64,000 nucleotides of DNA from Afifellaceae bacterium (lineage in GTDB: Bacteria; Pseudomonadota; Alphaproteobacteria; Rhizobiales; Afifellaceae). Each line of letters starts with the position of its first letter. Position 1 is the stretch's first letter. Below, in pieces: positions 1 to 13,200 of this stretch. Location of the stretch: positions 1 through 64,000 of the forward strand of contig JANQKG010000047.1 of assembly GCA_028281235.1 (NCBI GenBank). The letters run 5' to 3'. Made by a program: the position numbers and the translations under genes. The notes under the pieces are model-generated. The model searched no databases. It was not told where the DNA came from and saw only the letters and a program-made list of their open reading frames with translations.

Positions 1-4
1 CTAA

Positions 5-187
5 GAGCCCGTTTGAGAATGCTGGCCGCACGCCTTATCGATCGCTGTTCAGACGGCCGCCTGCCAGGAAAAGGCCGGTTGGGGGCTCTTGTTCTTTAAC
101 TTTTAGAGCCAGGACCGACCCTGCTGGCGCGAGCCAACGTCTGATTGTCCGGCCGCGCGTCGTGAGGTTGATTTTTCAAACAGGCTC
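5..187. repeat. MITE-like element, copy 1
   Basis: A 183 bp element starts GAGCCCGTTTGAGAAT and ends with the near-inverse TTTTTCAAACAGGCTC, so it has terminal inverted repeats of about 16 bp with a few mismatches. The trinucleotide TAA flanks both sides (2-4 and 188-190), as expected of a 3 bp TNA target duplication. A second copy lies in inverted orientation at 33078-33258, about 85-90% identical by eye with only small indels. There is no room for a transposase, so movement would need one supplied in trans. The end sequence and TNA target resemble IS5/IS1031-type elements; that family assignment is from memory. Confidence 0.8.
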
Positions 188-246
188 TAAGAGCTTTGCC
201 GCGTTTTTCGCTTGAAACGCCCCAAAGCTCTAGCTTCTTCGTTGGA

Positions 247-291
247 GCATGATCTTATCCGAAAACCGGCATCCACTTTTCGGGATCATGC
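247..291. repeat. Dispersed palindrome (GCATGATC...GATCATGC), copy 1
   Basis: Outer arms GCATGATC and GATCATGC enclose inner arms CCGAAAA and TTTTCGG, giving an interrupted hairpin. A related sequence in opposite orientation lies at 27173-27216. I recognise this as a type of palindrome scattered through Hyphomicrobiales intergenic regions. Here it lies about 110 bp upstream of glmS and could be transcribed in its leader. No function is established. Confidence 0.7.
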
Positions 292-399
292 TTAAGACCT
301 CCCTCGCATTTTAGTCATATTCTGACATGCCTTTTGATTTCCGCCGGGGATGAAGCTTTTCTAGTAGACGGGCGGGCGGAGCTTTTCGCGAGGTCGAGT

Positions 400-2226
400 A
401 TGTGCGGAATCGTCGGCATTTTGGGGCGCGACGCAGTGGCGCCGCTCATTGTGGATGCCCTGAAGCGGCTTGAATATCGCGGCTATGATTCCGCCGGAAT
501 TGCTACGCTCGAACACGGCCATCTGCAGCGCCGCCGTGCCAGCGGCAAGCTGGTGAACCTGGAGGAGCGGCTCGCATCTGCGCCGCTTTCAGGAACCGCC
601 GGCATCGGGCACACGCGCTGGGCCACGCACGGCGCGCCGACGGAGTTGAACGCCCATCCGCACGCCACGGATCGCGTCGCCGTCGTTCACAACGGCATCA
701 TCGAGAATTTTCAGACGCTGAAGCGGGAAATCAAAGCCGCCGGTCGCGAGATCACGAGCGAGACCGACACGGAAGTGGTTGCCCATCTCGTCACAATGGC
801 GATCGATCGCGGGCTGAAACCGGTTGAAGCCGTGACGGACGCGCTTGGCCGGTTGGAGGGCGCGTTTGCGCTCGCGGTGCTTTTTGCCGGCGAAGAGGAT
901 CTGCTGGTCGCCGCCCGTCGTGGCAGCCCGCTCGCGGTCGGCCATGGCGAGGGCGAGATGTTTCTGGGCTCCGATGCGATCGCGCTGGCGCCGTTCACCG
1001 ATTCCGTCACCTATCTGGAGGACGGCGACTGGGCGGTTGTGACCCGCGACGCGGTTCAGATCTTCGACGACGCCGGCCGAACGGTCGAGCGCCCCATCGT
1101 GCATGCGGTGGCGGCGAGCCTGACGGTCGACAAGGGCAACCACCGGCATTTCATGCTCAAGGAGATTTACGAGCAGCCGGAGGTGATTTCTCACACGCTC
1201 AGCCATTACGTTGATTTCGTCGCCGGTGGGGTCGATCTGCCGGAAGACGCGCCGGTCGATTTCAGCGGGCTCCGCCGTCTGGTCATGTCGGCCTGCGGCA
1301 CGGCCAGCTATGCGGGGCATATCGGCAAATATTGGTTTGAGAAGATCGCCCGCCTGCCGGTGGAGATCGATATCGCCTCGGAGTTCCGCTATCGCGAGAC
1401 GCCGCTGGAGCCGGACGGGTTGGCGCTCTTCATCTCGCAATCCGGCGAGACAGCCGACACGCTTGCGGCGCTGCGCTATTGTGCGGAGAACGCGCAGACC
1501 ATCGGCGCGATCGTCAACGTTCCAAGCTCCACCATTGCGCGCGAGGCAAGTTACGTCCTGCCGACGCTCGCCGGTCCGGAGATCGGTGTTGCCTCAACGA
1601 AGGCGTTCACCTGTCAGCTCACGGTACTCTTTGTGCTGGCGGTTGCCGCAGCGCGGCAACGCGGCGCGATCTCGCAGGCTGAAGAGGAGCGCTTGGTGCA
1701 CGCCGCGATTGAGGTCCCGCGCCATGCCGCCCACGCGCTCAAGCTTGAGCCGCAGATTGAGGCCTTGGCCAAGGAGCTCTCCAAAGCCGCCGGCGTTCTT
1801 TATCTCGGCCGCGGCACGAACTACCCGCTGGCGCTGGAAGGAGCGCTGAAGATCAAGGAGATCTCCTATATCCACGCGGAAGGCTACGCTGCGGGGGAGC
1901 TGAAGCACGGGCCGATTGCACTGATCGATGAATCGGTTCCCGTGATTGTGATTGCGCCGTACGACCAGCTTTTCGAAAAAACCATCTCAAACATGCAGGA
2001 AGTTGCCGCGCGCGGCGGGCGGATCATCCTTCTGACTGACCGGCGCGGGGCCGCGGAGGCCTCCGTCGATACGATGGCGACGCTGGTTCTGCCTGATATT
2101 GCGCCAGAGGTGGCGCCGATCGTCTATGCGCTGCCGGTGCAGCAGATCGCCTATCATACGGCGGTCGTGCGCGGCACCGATGTCGACCAGCCGCGAAACC
2201 TCGCGAAGTCGGTCACGGTCGAATAA
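400..2226 (+). CDS. glmS: Glutamine--fructose-6-phosphate aminotransferase (isomerizing)
   Basis: GlmS makes glucosamine-6-phosphate from fructose-6-phosphate and glutamine, the first committed step to UDP-GlcNAc for peptidoglycan and lipid A, in the cytoplasm. The ATG at 400 gives 608 residues, close to the E. coli length of 609. It places the catalytic Cys at position 2 (MCGIVGILG), required for the class II amidotransferase domain (about residues 2-220). Two SIS sugar-isomerase domains follow (about 280-600), with SACGTASYAG and the typical C-terminus KSVTVE. An in-frame extension to 334 would bury the N-terminal Cys and is rejected. Upstream lie the MITE and a palindrome; no glmS ribozyme is expected in this phylum and none was seen. 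Confidence 0.98.
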   Translation: MCGIVGILGRDAVAPLIVDALKRLEYRGYDSAGIATLEHGHLQRRRASGKLVNLEERLASAPLSGTAGIGHTRWATHGAPTELNAHPHATDRVAVVHNGIIENFQTLKREIKAAGREITSETDTEVVAHLVTMAIDRGLKPVEAVTDALGRLEGAFALAVLFAGEEDLLVAARRGSPLAVGHGEGEMFLGSDAIALAPFTDSVTYLEDGDWAVVTRDAVQIFDDAGRTVERPIVHAVAASLTVDKGNHRHFMLKEIYEQPEVISHTLSHYVDFVAGGVDLPEDAPVDFSGLRRLVMSACGTASYAGHIGKYWFEKIARLPVEIDIASEFRYRETPLEPDGLALFISQSGETADTLAALRYCAENAQTIGAIVNVPSSTIAREASYVLPTLAGPEIGVASTKAFTCQLTVLFVLAVAAARQRGAISQAEEERLVHAAIEVPRHAAHALKLEPQIEALAKELSKAAGVLYLGRGTNYPLALEGALKIKEISYIHAEGYAAGELKHGPIALIDESVPVIVIAPYDQLFEKTISNMQEVAARGGRIILLTDRRGAAEASVDTMATLVLPDIAPEVAPIVYALPVQQIAYHTAVVRGTDVDQPRNLAKSVTVE

Positions 2227-2343
2227 CGGATCAGAAATCTTGCGGCGCTCGGCCTTTCGACTGATTATATAGGGACGACAAAACGCGTTCGCGCGTTGAC
2301 GGCCAGCCGGCCGCCGCTTCCGGGCCGGCCCGGAGTCCCGTGG

Positions 2344-3057
2344 ATGGATTTAGACGATCTTGTCCATAGCGCCGCCCCGCGACGCCCGCGCTGGCGCGTG
2401 CGGCTCAGGAACTATTTCCTGACCGGGATCGTTGTCGCTGCCCCTGTGGGCATCACCGCCTACCTCACCTGGACCTTCGTCCAATGGGTGGACAGCCGGG
2501 TGAAGCCGCTCATCCCCACGGTCTACAATCCAGATACCTATCTGCCGTTCTCCGTGCCCGGCGTGGGGCTGCTTTTCGCCATTCTCATGCTCACGCTGCT
2601 CGGTTTCCTCACCGCGAACCTGGTCGGCCGCACGATCGTCTCCTACGGAGAGAACCTGGTGGAGCGCACGCCGCTGGTGCGCAACATCTATCGTGCGCTG
2701 AAGCAGCTCTTCCAGACGGTGCTGTCGCAGTCGAGCCGTTCGTTTCAGAAGGTGGCGTTGGTCGAATATCCTGAAAAGGGCGTCTGGCGCGTCGGCTTTG
2801 TGGCCACCATCGCCAAGGGCGAGGTCATGGAGCGGCTCGCCGACGAAGACCCGCTTGCCGTGTTCATCCCCAACACGCCGAATGTGACGGCCGGGTTCCT
2901 GGTCTTCGTGCCGCGGCGCGAGGCGATCCTCCTCGACATGTCGGTGGAGGAGGCGGCCAAGATGATCATCTCCGCCGGGCTTGTGGTGCCGGAGCACGAA
3001 TCGGCGGAGGATTTTCTGAAGGCGCACCATAAGGCGATATCGGAAGCGGCGGAGTAG
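2344..3057 (+). CDS. DUF502 family inner-membrane protein
   Basis: This 237-residue protein matches the DUF502 family, which has no assigned biochemical role. Two membrane segments are visible at about residues 25-46 and 73-95. The soluble C-terminal part contains the family-typical stretches around ERTPLVRNIYRALKQLFQT and NTPNVTAGFLVFVPR. The ATG at 2344 has GGAG eight bases upstream. A TTG at 2296 would add 16 residues and is less likely. It lies 117 bp downstream of glmS on the same strand. In many Hyphomicrobiales genomes this gene sits between glmS and recG, so the arrangement is ordinary. Confidence 0.85.
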   Translation: MDLDDLVHSAAPRRPRWRVRLRNYFLTGIVVAAPVGITAYLTWTFVQWVDSRVKPLIPTVYNPDTYLPFSVPGVGLLFAILMLTLLGFLTANLVGRTIVSYGENLVERTPLVRNIYRALKQLFQTVLSQSSRSFQKVALVEYPEKGVWRVGFVATIAKGEVMERLADEDPLAVFIPNTPNVTAGFLVFVPRREAILLDMSVEEAAKMIISAGLVVPEHESAEDFLKAHHKAISEAAE

Positions 3058-3082
3058 GGGCGAGAGCGACCTTCTTCGAAGT

Positions 3083-3231
3083 TGTCATCCCGGAAGCGAC
3101 GCGGAACGCGGCGCTGTCCGGGAACCATGAACACATGAGCAAGCAGATGAAACGCCGGGGCCGAGCCTTGTCCGCCCCGCCTGTGGTTATGGGTCCCGGT
3201 CTCGGCCTTCGGCCGAACCGGGATGACAAAC
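3083..3231. repeat. Palindromic intergenic repeat (gtcatcccgg...ccgggatgac)
   Basis: The 225 bp gap between the convergent DUF502 and recG genes begins with TGTCATCCCGGAAGCG and ends with AACCGGGATGACAAA, forming a long inverted repeat with internal hairpins such as GGCCTTCGGCC. Related units occur at 41880-41925 and 42148-42287. It is a common alphaproteobacterial intergenic repeat and could act as a bidirectional transcription end or mRNA stabiliser. Confidence 0.6.
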
Positions 3232-3282
3232 GGGCGGTTGTGCTCCGCCGTCCCGAGAAACGGCAAGGGTGCGTGATCGCGG

Positions 3283-5379
3283 TCACCCTGCTCGCATCAG
3301 CCGCACGGCGTCATCCCGTCCGAAGAGATAAAGCAGGAGCCTGAGTGCCTCGGCGCGGTCGGAGGTGAAATCGGGGTCGCGTGTCAGCGCCAGCTTAGCC
3401 TCGTCGCGCGCCGCCTCCAGCAGATCGCCGTGCACCTCCGGTAGCGCGATACGGAAGCCGGGCATGCCCGATTGCCGCGTGCCGAGCACGTCGCCTTCAC
3501 CGCGTAGCCGCAGATCTTCTTCGGCGATACGGAAGCCGTCTTCCGTCTCGCGCATGATGGCGAGGCGGGCCCGCGCCGTTTCGCCGAGCGGCGCGCGGTA
3601 GAGGAGCAGGCAGGCGGAGCGCGCCTCTCCGCGCCCAACACGGCCGCGGAGCTGATGGAGCTGTGCCAGGCCGAAGCGCTCGGCGTGTTCGATCACCATG
3701 ATCGTTGCGTCCGGCACGTCGACGCCGACCTCAACCACTGTCGTGGAGACCAGGATGGCGATCTCGCCGGCGCGGAAGCGCTCCATCTCGCGGTCTTTGT
3801 CGGCCGGCTTCATGCGCCCGTGCACCAGGCCGACGCGTCCGCCGAAGCGCGCGGCGAGCGCGGCATAGCGCTCCTCGGCGGCGGCGAGATCACTCTTGTC
3901 GGATTCCGCCACGAGCGGGCAGATCCAATAAGCCTTGCCGCTGGCCTCAATGGCGCGGCCAATCCGTTCCACCACTTCCGCCAGCCGATCGAGCGGCACG
4001 GCACGCGTCTCAATCGGCTGGCGACCTGCGGGCTTCTCCGTCAGGCGCGACACTTCCATGTCGCCAAAATAGGAGAGCACCAGTGTGCGGGGGATGGGCG
4101 TCGCCGTCATCACCAGCATGTCGGGGGCGTCGCCCTTGGCGGAGATGGCGAGGCGCTGATGGACGCCGAAGCGGTGCTGCTCGTCGACCACGGCGAGGCC
4201 GAGCCGCTTGAAGGTCACGCCGGCCTGGAAGAGCGCATGCGTGCCGATGACGATGCCGGCGCTGCCGGAGGCGATCTTGTCGAGCGCCGCGTTGCGTTCG
4301 GCGGCCTTGTCCTTGCCGGTCAGGAGCACAATGTCGATCCCCGCCGCAGCGGCGAGCGGTTCGATCGTGGCGTGGTGCTGGCGGGCGAGAAGCTCTGTGG
4401 GCGCCATCAGCGCCGCCTGGCCGCCGGCTTCGATCACGTCTGCCATTGCGATCAATGCAACGACGGTCTTGCCGGAGCCGACATCGCCCTGCAGCAGGCG
4501 GACCATGCGGTCCTCGCCGGCGAGGTCGGCCTCGATCTCGTCGAGTGCCTGGCGCTGTGAGATGGTGAGGCTGAAGGGCAGCGCCGCCTCGACCTTGGCT
4601 TTCATCGCGCCAGGCGACTGCCAGGTGCTGCCGCGCCGGCGCCTAACGCTGCCACGAACCAGGGCCAGGGCAAGCTGGCTCGCCACCAGCTCGTCGAATG
4701 CGAGCCGCTGCCACGCGGCGCTCATGGGGCCGGCACCTTCGACCGCCTCCGGCGCATGGATTTGCCGAAGGGCGTCGCCGAAATGCGGCCAGTGCCGCGC
4801 CGCGACAAGATCGGGCGAGAGCCATTCCGGCAGATCGGGGAGCCGCGTCAGCGCGTCGTTGATCGCGCGGCGGAGCACCTTCGGCGAGAGGCCGCCGGTC
4901 AGCCCATAGACCGGCTCGATCGCGGGCAGCTCAGCGGCGCGCTCCACCGGCAGCGCATAGTCGGGGTGCGGGATCTGCGGGCGCATGTCGTACCACTCGA
5001 CCTTGCCGCTCACGACCATTTGCGCGCCCAATGGATAGAGCTTCTTCAGCCAGTCCGGCTGCGCCCGGAAATAGATGAGTTGCACGGCCGCGCCACCGTC
5101 GGACAAGATGACACGCCACGGGGAGTCGCGGCCGCGCGGCTTCTCGATGCGCTCCACGGCGCCTTCAATGGTCACCGTTCCTGATTGCGGCAGCTGATAG
5201 AGCGGCGGCCGCTGGCGGCGGTCGATGAAGCCGTTCGGCAGATGGAAAATGAGATCGCGCACAAGTGCGGCGTCGCCCTCCGCGCCGACGGCGCGTGCCA
5301 TGAGCTGCTCCAGGCGCGCGCCGATCTTCGGCAGCGCGCTGGCGGGTGCAAAGAGCGGATCAAGGCGGGTTGGGCGCAT
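3283..5379 (-). CDS. recG: ATP-dependent DNA helicase RecG
   Basis: RecG is a superfamily 2 helicase that regresses stalled forks and processes Holliday junctions. The chosen ATG at 5379 gives 698 residues beginning MRPTRLDPLFAP, the usual start in related bacteria; the frame stays open to 5457, but the extra 26 residues do not look like RecG. An N-terminal OB-fold wedge region is followed by the Walker A motif GDVGSGKT near residue 300, the DEQH box (DEQHRFGV) near 396, TATPIPRT, and the QLRGRVGRG motif VI. Length and order are normal. It is convergent with DUF502 and divergent from the Uma2 gene. Confidence 0.97.
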   Translation of the reverse strand: MRPTRLDPLFAPASALPKIGARLEQLMARAVGAEGDAALVRDLIFHLPNGFIDRRQRPPLYQLPQSGTVTIEGAVERIEKPRGRDSPWRVILSDGGAAVQLIYFRAQPDWLKKLYPLGAQMVVSGKVEWYDMRPQIPHPDYALPVERAAELPAIEPVYGLTGGLSPKVLRRAINDALTRLPDLPEWLSPDLVAARHWPHFGDALRQIHAPEAVEGAGPMSAAWQRLAFDELVASQLALALVRGSVRRRRGSTWQSPGAMKAKVEAALPFSLTISQRQALDEIEADLAGEDRMVRLLQGDVGSGKTVVALIAMADVIEAGGQAALMAPTELLARQHHATIEPLAAAAGIDIVLLTGKDKAAERNAALDKIASGSAGIVIGTHALFQAGVTFKRLGLAVVDEQHRFGVHQRLAISAKGDAPDMLVMTATPIPRTLVLSYFGDMEVSRLTEKPAGRQPIETRAVPLDRLAEVVERIGRAIEASGKAYWICPLVAESDKSDLAAAEERYAALAARFGGRVGLVHGRMKPADKDREMERFRAGEIAILVSTTVVEVGVDVPDATIMVIEHAERFGLAQLHQLRGRVGRGEARSACLLLYRAPLGETARARLAIMRETEDGFRIAEEDLRLRGEGDVLGTRQSGMPGFRIALPEVHGDLLEAARDEAKLALTRDPDFTSDRAEALRLLLYLFGRDDAVRLMRAG

Positions 5380-5477
5380 GCGCCCCCATTCTGCAAAACG
5401 CGCGGGGCCTGTATAGCCGTGCCGCGGGACCTGCACCGACATTGGCGGCCATTCCACGCAATGCTATCTTCCAGGCC

Positions 5478-6035
5478 ATGGTCGCGCTGCCGCAACACAA
5501 GATGACCGTCGATGAGTATTTGTCCTGGGCTGAGGGTCAGCCCGGGCGCTACGAGCTCTATGGCGGCGTCGTCTACGCGATGACGCCGGAGCGCGCCCAG
5601 CACGCCAAAGTCAAGTTTGCTGTACAGACCGCGCTCGCGACAGCGATCAAGCAAGCTGGTATTCCGTGCCACATGCTACCGGACGGCATGACCCTGCGTG
5701 TGGACGAGCACACCGCCCACGAGCCCGACGCCCTGGTCTATTGCGGCGAGAAGCTGCCGGGCTCCGCGATTGAAATACCGAATCCGGTGATTGTCGTCGA
5801 AGTGCTTTTTCCGTCGACACGTTATATCGATGCCTCCGCGAAGCTCGCGGGCTATTTCTCCCGGCCGAGCGTTCAGCACTACCTCATTGTCGATCCGGAC
5901 AAGCCTCTCGTCGTCCACCACAAGCGCGAAGACGGGAACACGCTCAAGACGCGCATCTTGCATGAAGGCAACATTCCACTGATCCCGCCGGGCATTGAGG
6001 TCGATATCGGAGATTTTTATCCCGCTGCGGCTTGA
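5478..6035 (+). CDS. Uma2 family endonuclease-like protein (DUF820)
   Basis: This 185-residue protein belongs to the Uma2/DUF820 family, which has a PD-(D/E)XK-like restriction endonuclease fold. Family features are visible: MTVDEYLSWAE at the start, then RYELYGGVVYAM, the HEPDALVYC segment with the presumed catalytic Asp, and VIVVEVLFPS with the Glu. The family is abundant as scattered, often mobile single genes of unknown role. The ATG at 5478 matches the family's short N-terminus. The open frame extends to 5346 but would overlap recG. It reads divergently from recG with a 98 bp gap. Confidence 0.85.
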   Translation: MVALPQHKMTVDEYLSWAEGQPGRYELYGGVVYAMTPERAQHAKVKFAVQTALATAIKQAGIPCHMLPDGMTLRVDEHTAHEPDALVYCGEKLPGSAIEIPNPVIVVEVLFPSTRYIDASAKLAGYFSRPSVQHYLIVDPDKPLVVHHKREDGNTLKTRILHEGNIPLIPPGIEVDIGDFYPAAA

Positions 6036-6068
6036 CCGGGCGGCCGGCGCGGTCAATCCACCTGCGCC

Positions 6069-6348
6069 ATGACAGGTAGCGAACGCTCCAGCGACGGCCT
6101 TGACCCGCGGCGGCGACGGGTGCTGTTTCGCGCTTGGCGGCGCGGCATGCGTGAGCTGGACCTCATTCTGGGGCGCTTCGCCGATGCGCGTATCGGCGAT
6201 CTGAGCGATCGCGACCTGACCGCTTTTGAGGCGCTTCTGGACGCCACCGATCAGGATGTGCTCGCCTGGATCACCGGCGCGGAGCCGGTGGCCGCGGAGC
6301 ATGACAGCCCGCTCTTCGCCGCGATTGTCGCCTTTCACGCCGGAGCCC

Positions 6349-6362
<14 letters not shown>
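6069..6362 (+). CDS. sdhE: Succinate dehydrogenase assembly factor SdhE (FAD assembly factor)
   Basis: SdhE helps attach FAD covalently to the SdhA flavoprotein subunit. The 97-residue product has the hallmark RAWRRGMRELDLILGRF, containing the RGxxE motif that contacts SdhA, followed by the acidic helix SDRDLTAFEALLDATDQDVLAWITG. Length fits the alphaproteobacterial family. Its 3' end overlaps the mfd start by 14 bp, so the two are probably translated from one mRNA. This sdhE-mfd pairing is common in alphaproteobacteria. Confidence 0.93.
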
Positions 6363-9861
<3,499 letters not shown>

Positions 9862-9890
9862 TCGCTGACGCATGTGCTGGGTGTCACCAG

Positions 9891-9913
9891 CCCTCTCCCA
9901 CAAGGGGAGAGGG
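9891..9913. repeat. Short palindromic repeat (CCCTCTCCC-GGGAGAGGG type)
   Basis: CCCTCTCCC, a few bases, then GGGGAGAGGG forms a strong hairpin 30 bp after the mfd stop. A second copy lies at 10200-10222 before the GPR stop. Related G/C-rich palindromes occur near 21229, 21642, 25422, 34746, 41938, 42060 and 55845. They may help end transcription. Confidence 0.6.
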
Positions 9914-9955
9914 CAAGGCGGCGCTGCGCCAGCGCGCAGCGGCTATAGCGGACGT

Positions 9956-10165
9956 TCATGCACGATGGCGCGCGAAGAGAGCCTCTACTTGTGCATCGGT
10001 CGCGAATTCACGCCGTTCAGCCTCCTGCAAAGCGGCTTCAAGGTCAGCGCGTTCGTCCTGGCGGGACTTTGGCCAGGACTGTACACGCTCCAGCACGGCG
10101 TTGATCTGATCTTGGGTTATGCCCGGATCATAGCGCCGGTGTGGTGCTGACCCAAGCGATATCAA
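9956..10165 (-). CDS. Small hypothetical protein, antitoxin-like
   Basis: This is a 69-residue open frame from a TTG. The core, QINAVLERVQSWPKSRQDERADLEAAL, resembles small antitoxin-like proteins that carry a 'SWP..RQ.E.A..' helix, but no partner toxin lies next to it. An overlapping frame on the other strand (9872-10150) has poorer protein character. There is no convincing ribosome binding site before the TTG, so the true start may differ or the gene may be decayed. It sits between two palindromic repeats at the mfd/GPR boundary. Confidence 0.4.
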   Translation of the reverse strand: MISLGSAPHRRYDPGITQDQINAVLERVQSWPKSRQDERADLEAALQEAERREFATDAQVEALFARHRA

Positions 10166-10199
10166 GGACAGGGATGACGGGCCTCTCGTGAAGCACCGG

Positions 10200-10222
10200 C
10201 CCTCTCCCGCCAGGGGAGAGGG
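10200..10222. repeat. Short palindromic repeat (CCCTCTCCC-GGGAGAGG type)
   Basis: CCCTCTCCC gcc aGGGGAGAGG forms a hairpin 22 bp beyond the stop of the minus-strand GPR gene. It is a sister copy of the repeat at 9891-9913 and could terminate transcription arriving from that gene. Confidence 0.6.
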
Positions 10223-10243
10223 TGAGGCTGCGGCTGGACTAGG

Positions 10244-13200
10244 CTAGGTCAGGCGGCCGGCGGCGTGAGCAAGCATGGTGTAGACCTTGCCGGTGTCGGA
10301 CGTGAGATACATCCGCGACGCGGCCGGGTCGGATTCGTCCTTCGTCACCTGCGCCAGCAATCTCTCAAAATCGCCGATGTAATTGTCCACCGCCCGGCGG
10401 AACTCCGCGTCGCGCTCATATTTGCGCCGAAGCTCGTCAAAGGTCTTCTGACCCTGCAGCGTATAGAGCCGCCGGGTGAAGACGTTGCGCTCGCCGCGTT
10501 TGTAGCGGTCCCAGAGCTCCACGGAGGCCTCGTGGTCGATCGCCCGCGCAATGTCGATGGAGAGCGAATTCAGCGAGTCCACGACCTGCGACGGTGAGCG
10601 TTTGCTGGCGCTGCCGGAATCGGCGGGCTGCGCCGGCTCTGGCTCCTCCTCAGCCGAGGAGGCGCGGCGCAGGAGATCGGCCACCCATCCGCGGGCCTGG
10701 CCGTTTCCGGAGCGCTGCTTCGGCGGCGGTGCCGCCGCGACTTTCGGCTCCGCATCGGGACGCTCCGCAGCCCGGCCGCTCGGCTTGCCGAACGGCTCAA
10801 CATTAGTTGAGCGCGGCTCCGCCGGCCTCTCCGGGGCGGCCGGTCGCTGCACAGGTGGTGTGGCTGCCGGCGGCGGCTCTACGATTGCCGGCCCGGCCGC
10901 CGGCGGCATGGCCGGCGCAGGCCGTGGCGCGGCAGCAGCCGCAGCGGCAACCTGTGGTGCAGCCATGGCTTCGCCGGCGCTCCGCGCAACGATGCGCGAG
11001 AGCTCGTTGATGGCGTCGATCTGTTCGGTGATCGTGCGCCGCATGGCCATGCTTGCTTCGCGGGCCTCCTGCGGCATCTCCAGGACGCCCTTCTGCAGCT
11101 CATCGCGCGTCTGTCCGAGCTCCTGCTGCATGTCGGTGGCGGCTTTGCGAAGATCGTTCGCCGTAGTCGCGAAGCGCCGTGTGGCCTCAGTGACCGCCTG
11201 CGTGACCTCCTCAACCAGGCTGCCGGTTGCTTGCCGCATTTCCTCGCTGGAGCCTTGCGTGGCCTCGCGAACCTTCTCCTCAAGCAGGACGCGCGCGGCC
11301 TCCACGCCTTCAACGGCGCGCCTGCCTTCCGTCTCGGCTGCAAGCCGCATGGTCTCAAACTGGGCGATGGCGTTGCGCGCGGCCTCTTCGGCCTTCTCGC
11401 CGAGCGCCATGTTGAGATCCGTGACGCGCTTCTCCGCCGCCTGCAGGGCCTCGCCCAGCATACCGGAAGAGCCGCTCGCCGCTTCCTGCGTGACGCGGCT
11501 GATGGCCTCCGCCACCTCGGTGATGCGCTCTTCGGCCGAGCGCAGCGTTTCGGCGATGCGCCCAGACGCGCTGCGCGTCGATTCCTCCGTCACCCGGCCA
11601 AGGCTCTCGCCCAGGCGGAACAATTCGGTGGAGAAGGTGGCCATGTCTTCCTGCGCCTGGGTCAGCCGCTCCGTCAGAGCTTCGCCGGCAAGCCGCGTGC
11701 TCTCTTCGGTGCGTTGGCGCACGTTCTCTGCAACATTGGTGATGTTCTGCTCCGCCGTGCCGAGGGTCTCCGAGAGCACGGTCGTGAGCCGGCTGAGGCG
11801 TCCTTCCACCGCCTCCACCTGTTGTGCGAGGCCGGACGCGATCGCTTCAAGCGCTTCGCGCCGCTCCGTCAGCCCGGCATCCATCAGTTCCTTGGTTTCC
11901 GCCAGGCGCGAGGTGACACCGGTCAGCGCCTGAGTCTGGTCACCGAACTGCGATGCCATCGCGGAGATGTCGCGCAGCACATAGGTTGAGACGTCGCGCA
12001 GCGTCTTGACCTGATCCGACAGGACGGCGTGCGACTCGTTGGTGTCGTGCGCTGCCGCCTCCAGGGCATCGCGCAGCGTGCTCACCTGGCCGGAAAGGTT
12101 GTTCTCGATGCTGCCAAGCTGCTCCGCGGTGTTGCCGAGTACGACCTGAAGGTCCTGGTTGGTCCCCTCCAGGCGACCGACCATCTCCTGCAGCTCGGTG
12201 CGGACGCGATCATTGTTGCCGGCCATCGCATCGATGATCGACTTGGTCTGCGTCGCCAATGTGTTGAGCAGGCCGCGGACATTGGAATCGAGTGCGGTGG
12301 TCGATTCCTCGCCTTGCTTGGAAATGGATTCCACAACGTTCCGGCCGCGGCCTTCCAGCTCGTCCACAATGCGTTCGCGGCGTTGGTCAAGCTCGTCCAG
12401 CAATGCGCGTGTGCTGGCCTCAAGGCTCTCCGCTAGCCCCTTGGAACGGCCGTCCACGCTCTCAAGCAATTCGCCGCCACGCGTCTGCATGTCCTGCGAG
12501 AAGGATTCCTTGCGGGTATCCAAGGCGCTCAGCAGCGAGCTCGACTGGGTGTCGAGGAGGCCGGCCAGATCGGCATGGCGAGCTTGCAGATCCTGCGCAA
12601 GCGACTCTTTACGCGCGTCGAGATCGCTCATCAGAGCGCTCGACTGCACCTCGATAAGACCGGAAAGATCGGCATGCCGCGCCTGCAAGGTCGCCTGCAG
12701 GGTCTCCGTCTTGTCGTTCAGCATCCCGGTCGTGTCACTTAGCGCGGTCTGCAGCGAATTGGCGCGCTCGTTGATGTCGGTCTGCAGCGCCACCAGCCGC
12801 TCGCCAAAGCCCTGATTGATCTCCATCATGCGGTTGGCGATCGTCTCGGTCAGCTCATGCGTGCGCTGCGAGAGATGGTCGCCGAGCGTCTGCAGTCGGC
12901 TGTCGAGCGCCGACGACATCTCGTTGTGGCCTTCGTGGAAAGCCGCGGCCATCTCCTTGGTGCGTGCAACCAGCGTTTCGCTGATCTGGCGTGCCCGCGC
13001 GTCAAGCGTGGTGTTGATGCGCTCAAGCCGGTCGTCCAGCGTGTTGGCGAAGCCGTCGGCGCGTTCGGAGAAATTCTGCGTGACTTCGCCGATGCGCGCA
13101 GTGACGCGGTTCTCAAAGCCCGCCAGGCGTCCTTCCACAGCGATCTCGATCGTGCTGGCGGAGGAGGCAAGGCGGATCGCGGCTGCCTCGGCGCTCTCCG

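Noticed and set aside
200-399. glmS ribozyme or riboswitch in the glmS leader
   Set aside because: The leader is filled by a MITE and a dispersed palindrome; I see no ribozyme core, and glmS ribozymes belong to Gram-positive groups.
9872-10150. Small plus-strand protein after mfd
   Set aside because: It runs through the palindromic repeat and is antisense to a more protein-like minus-strand frame.
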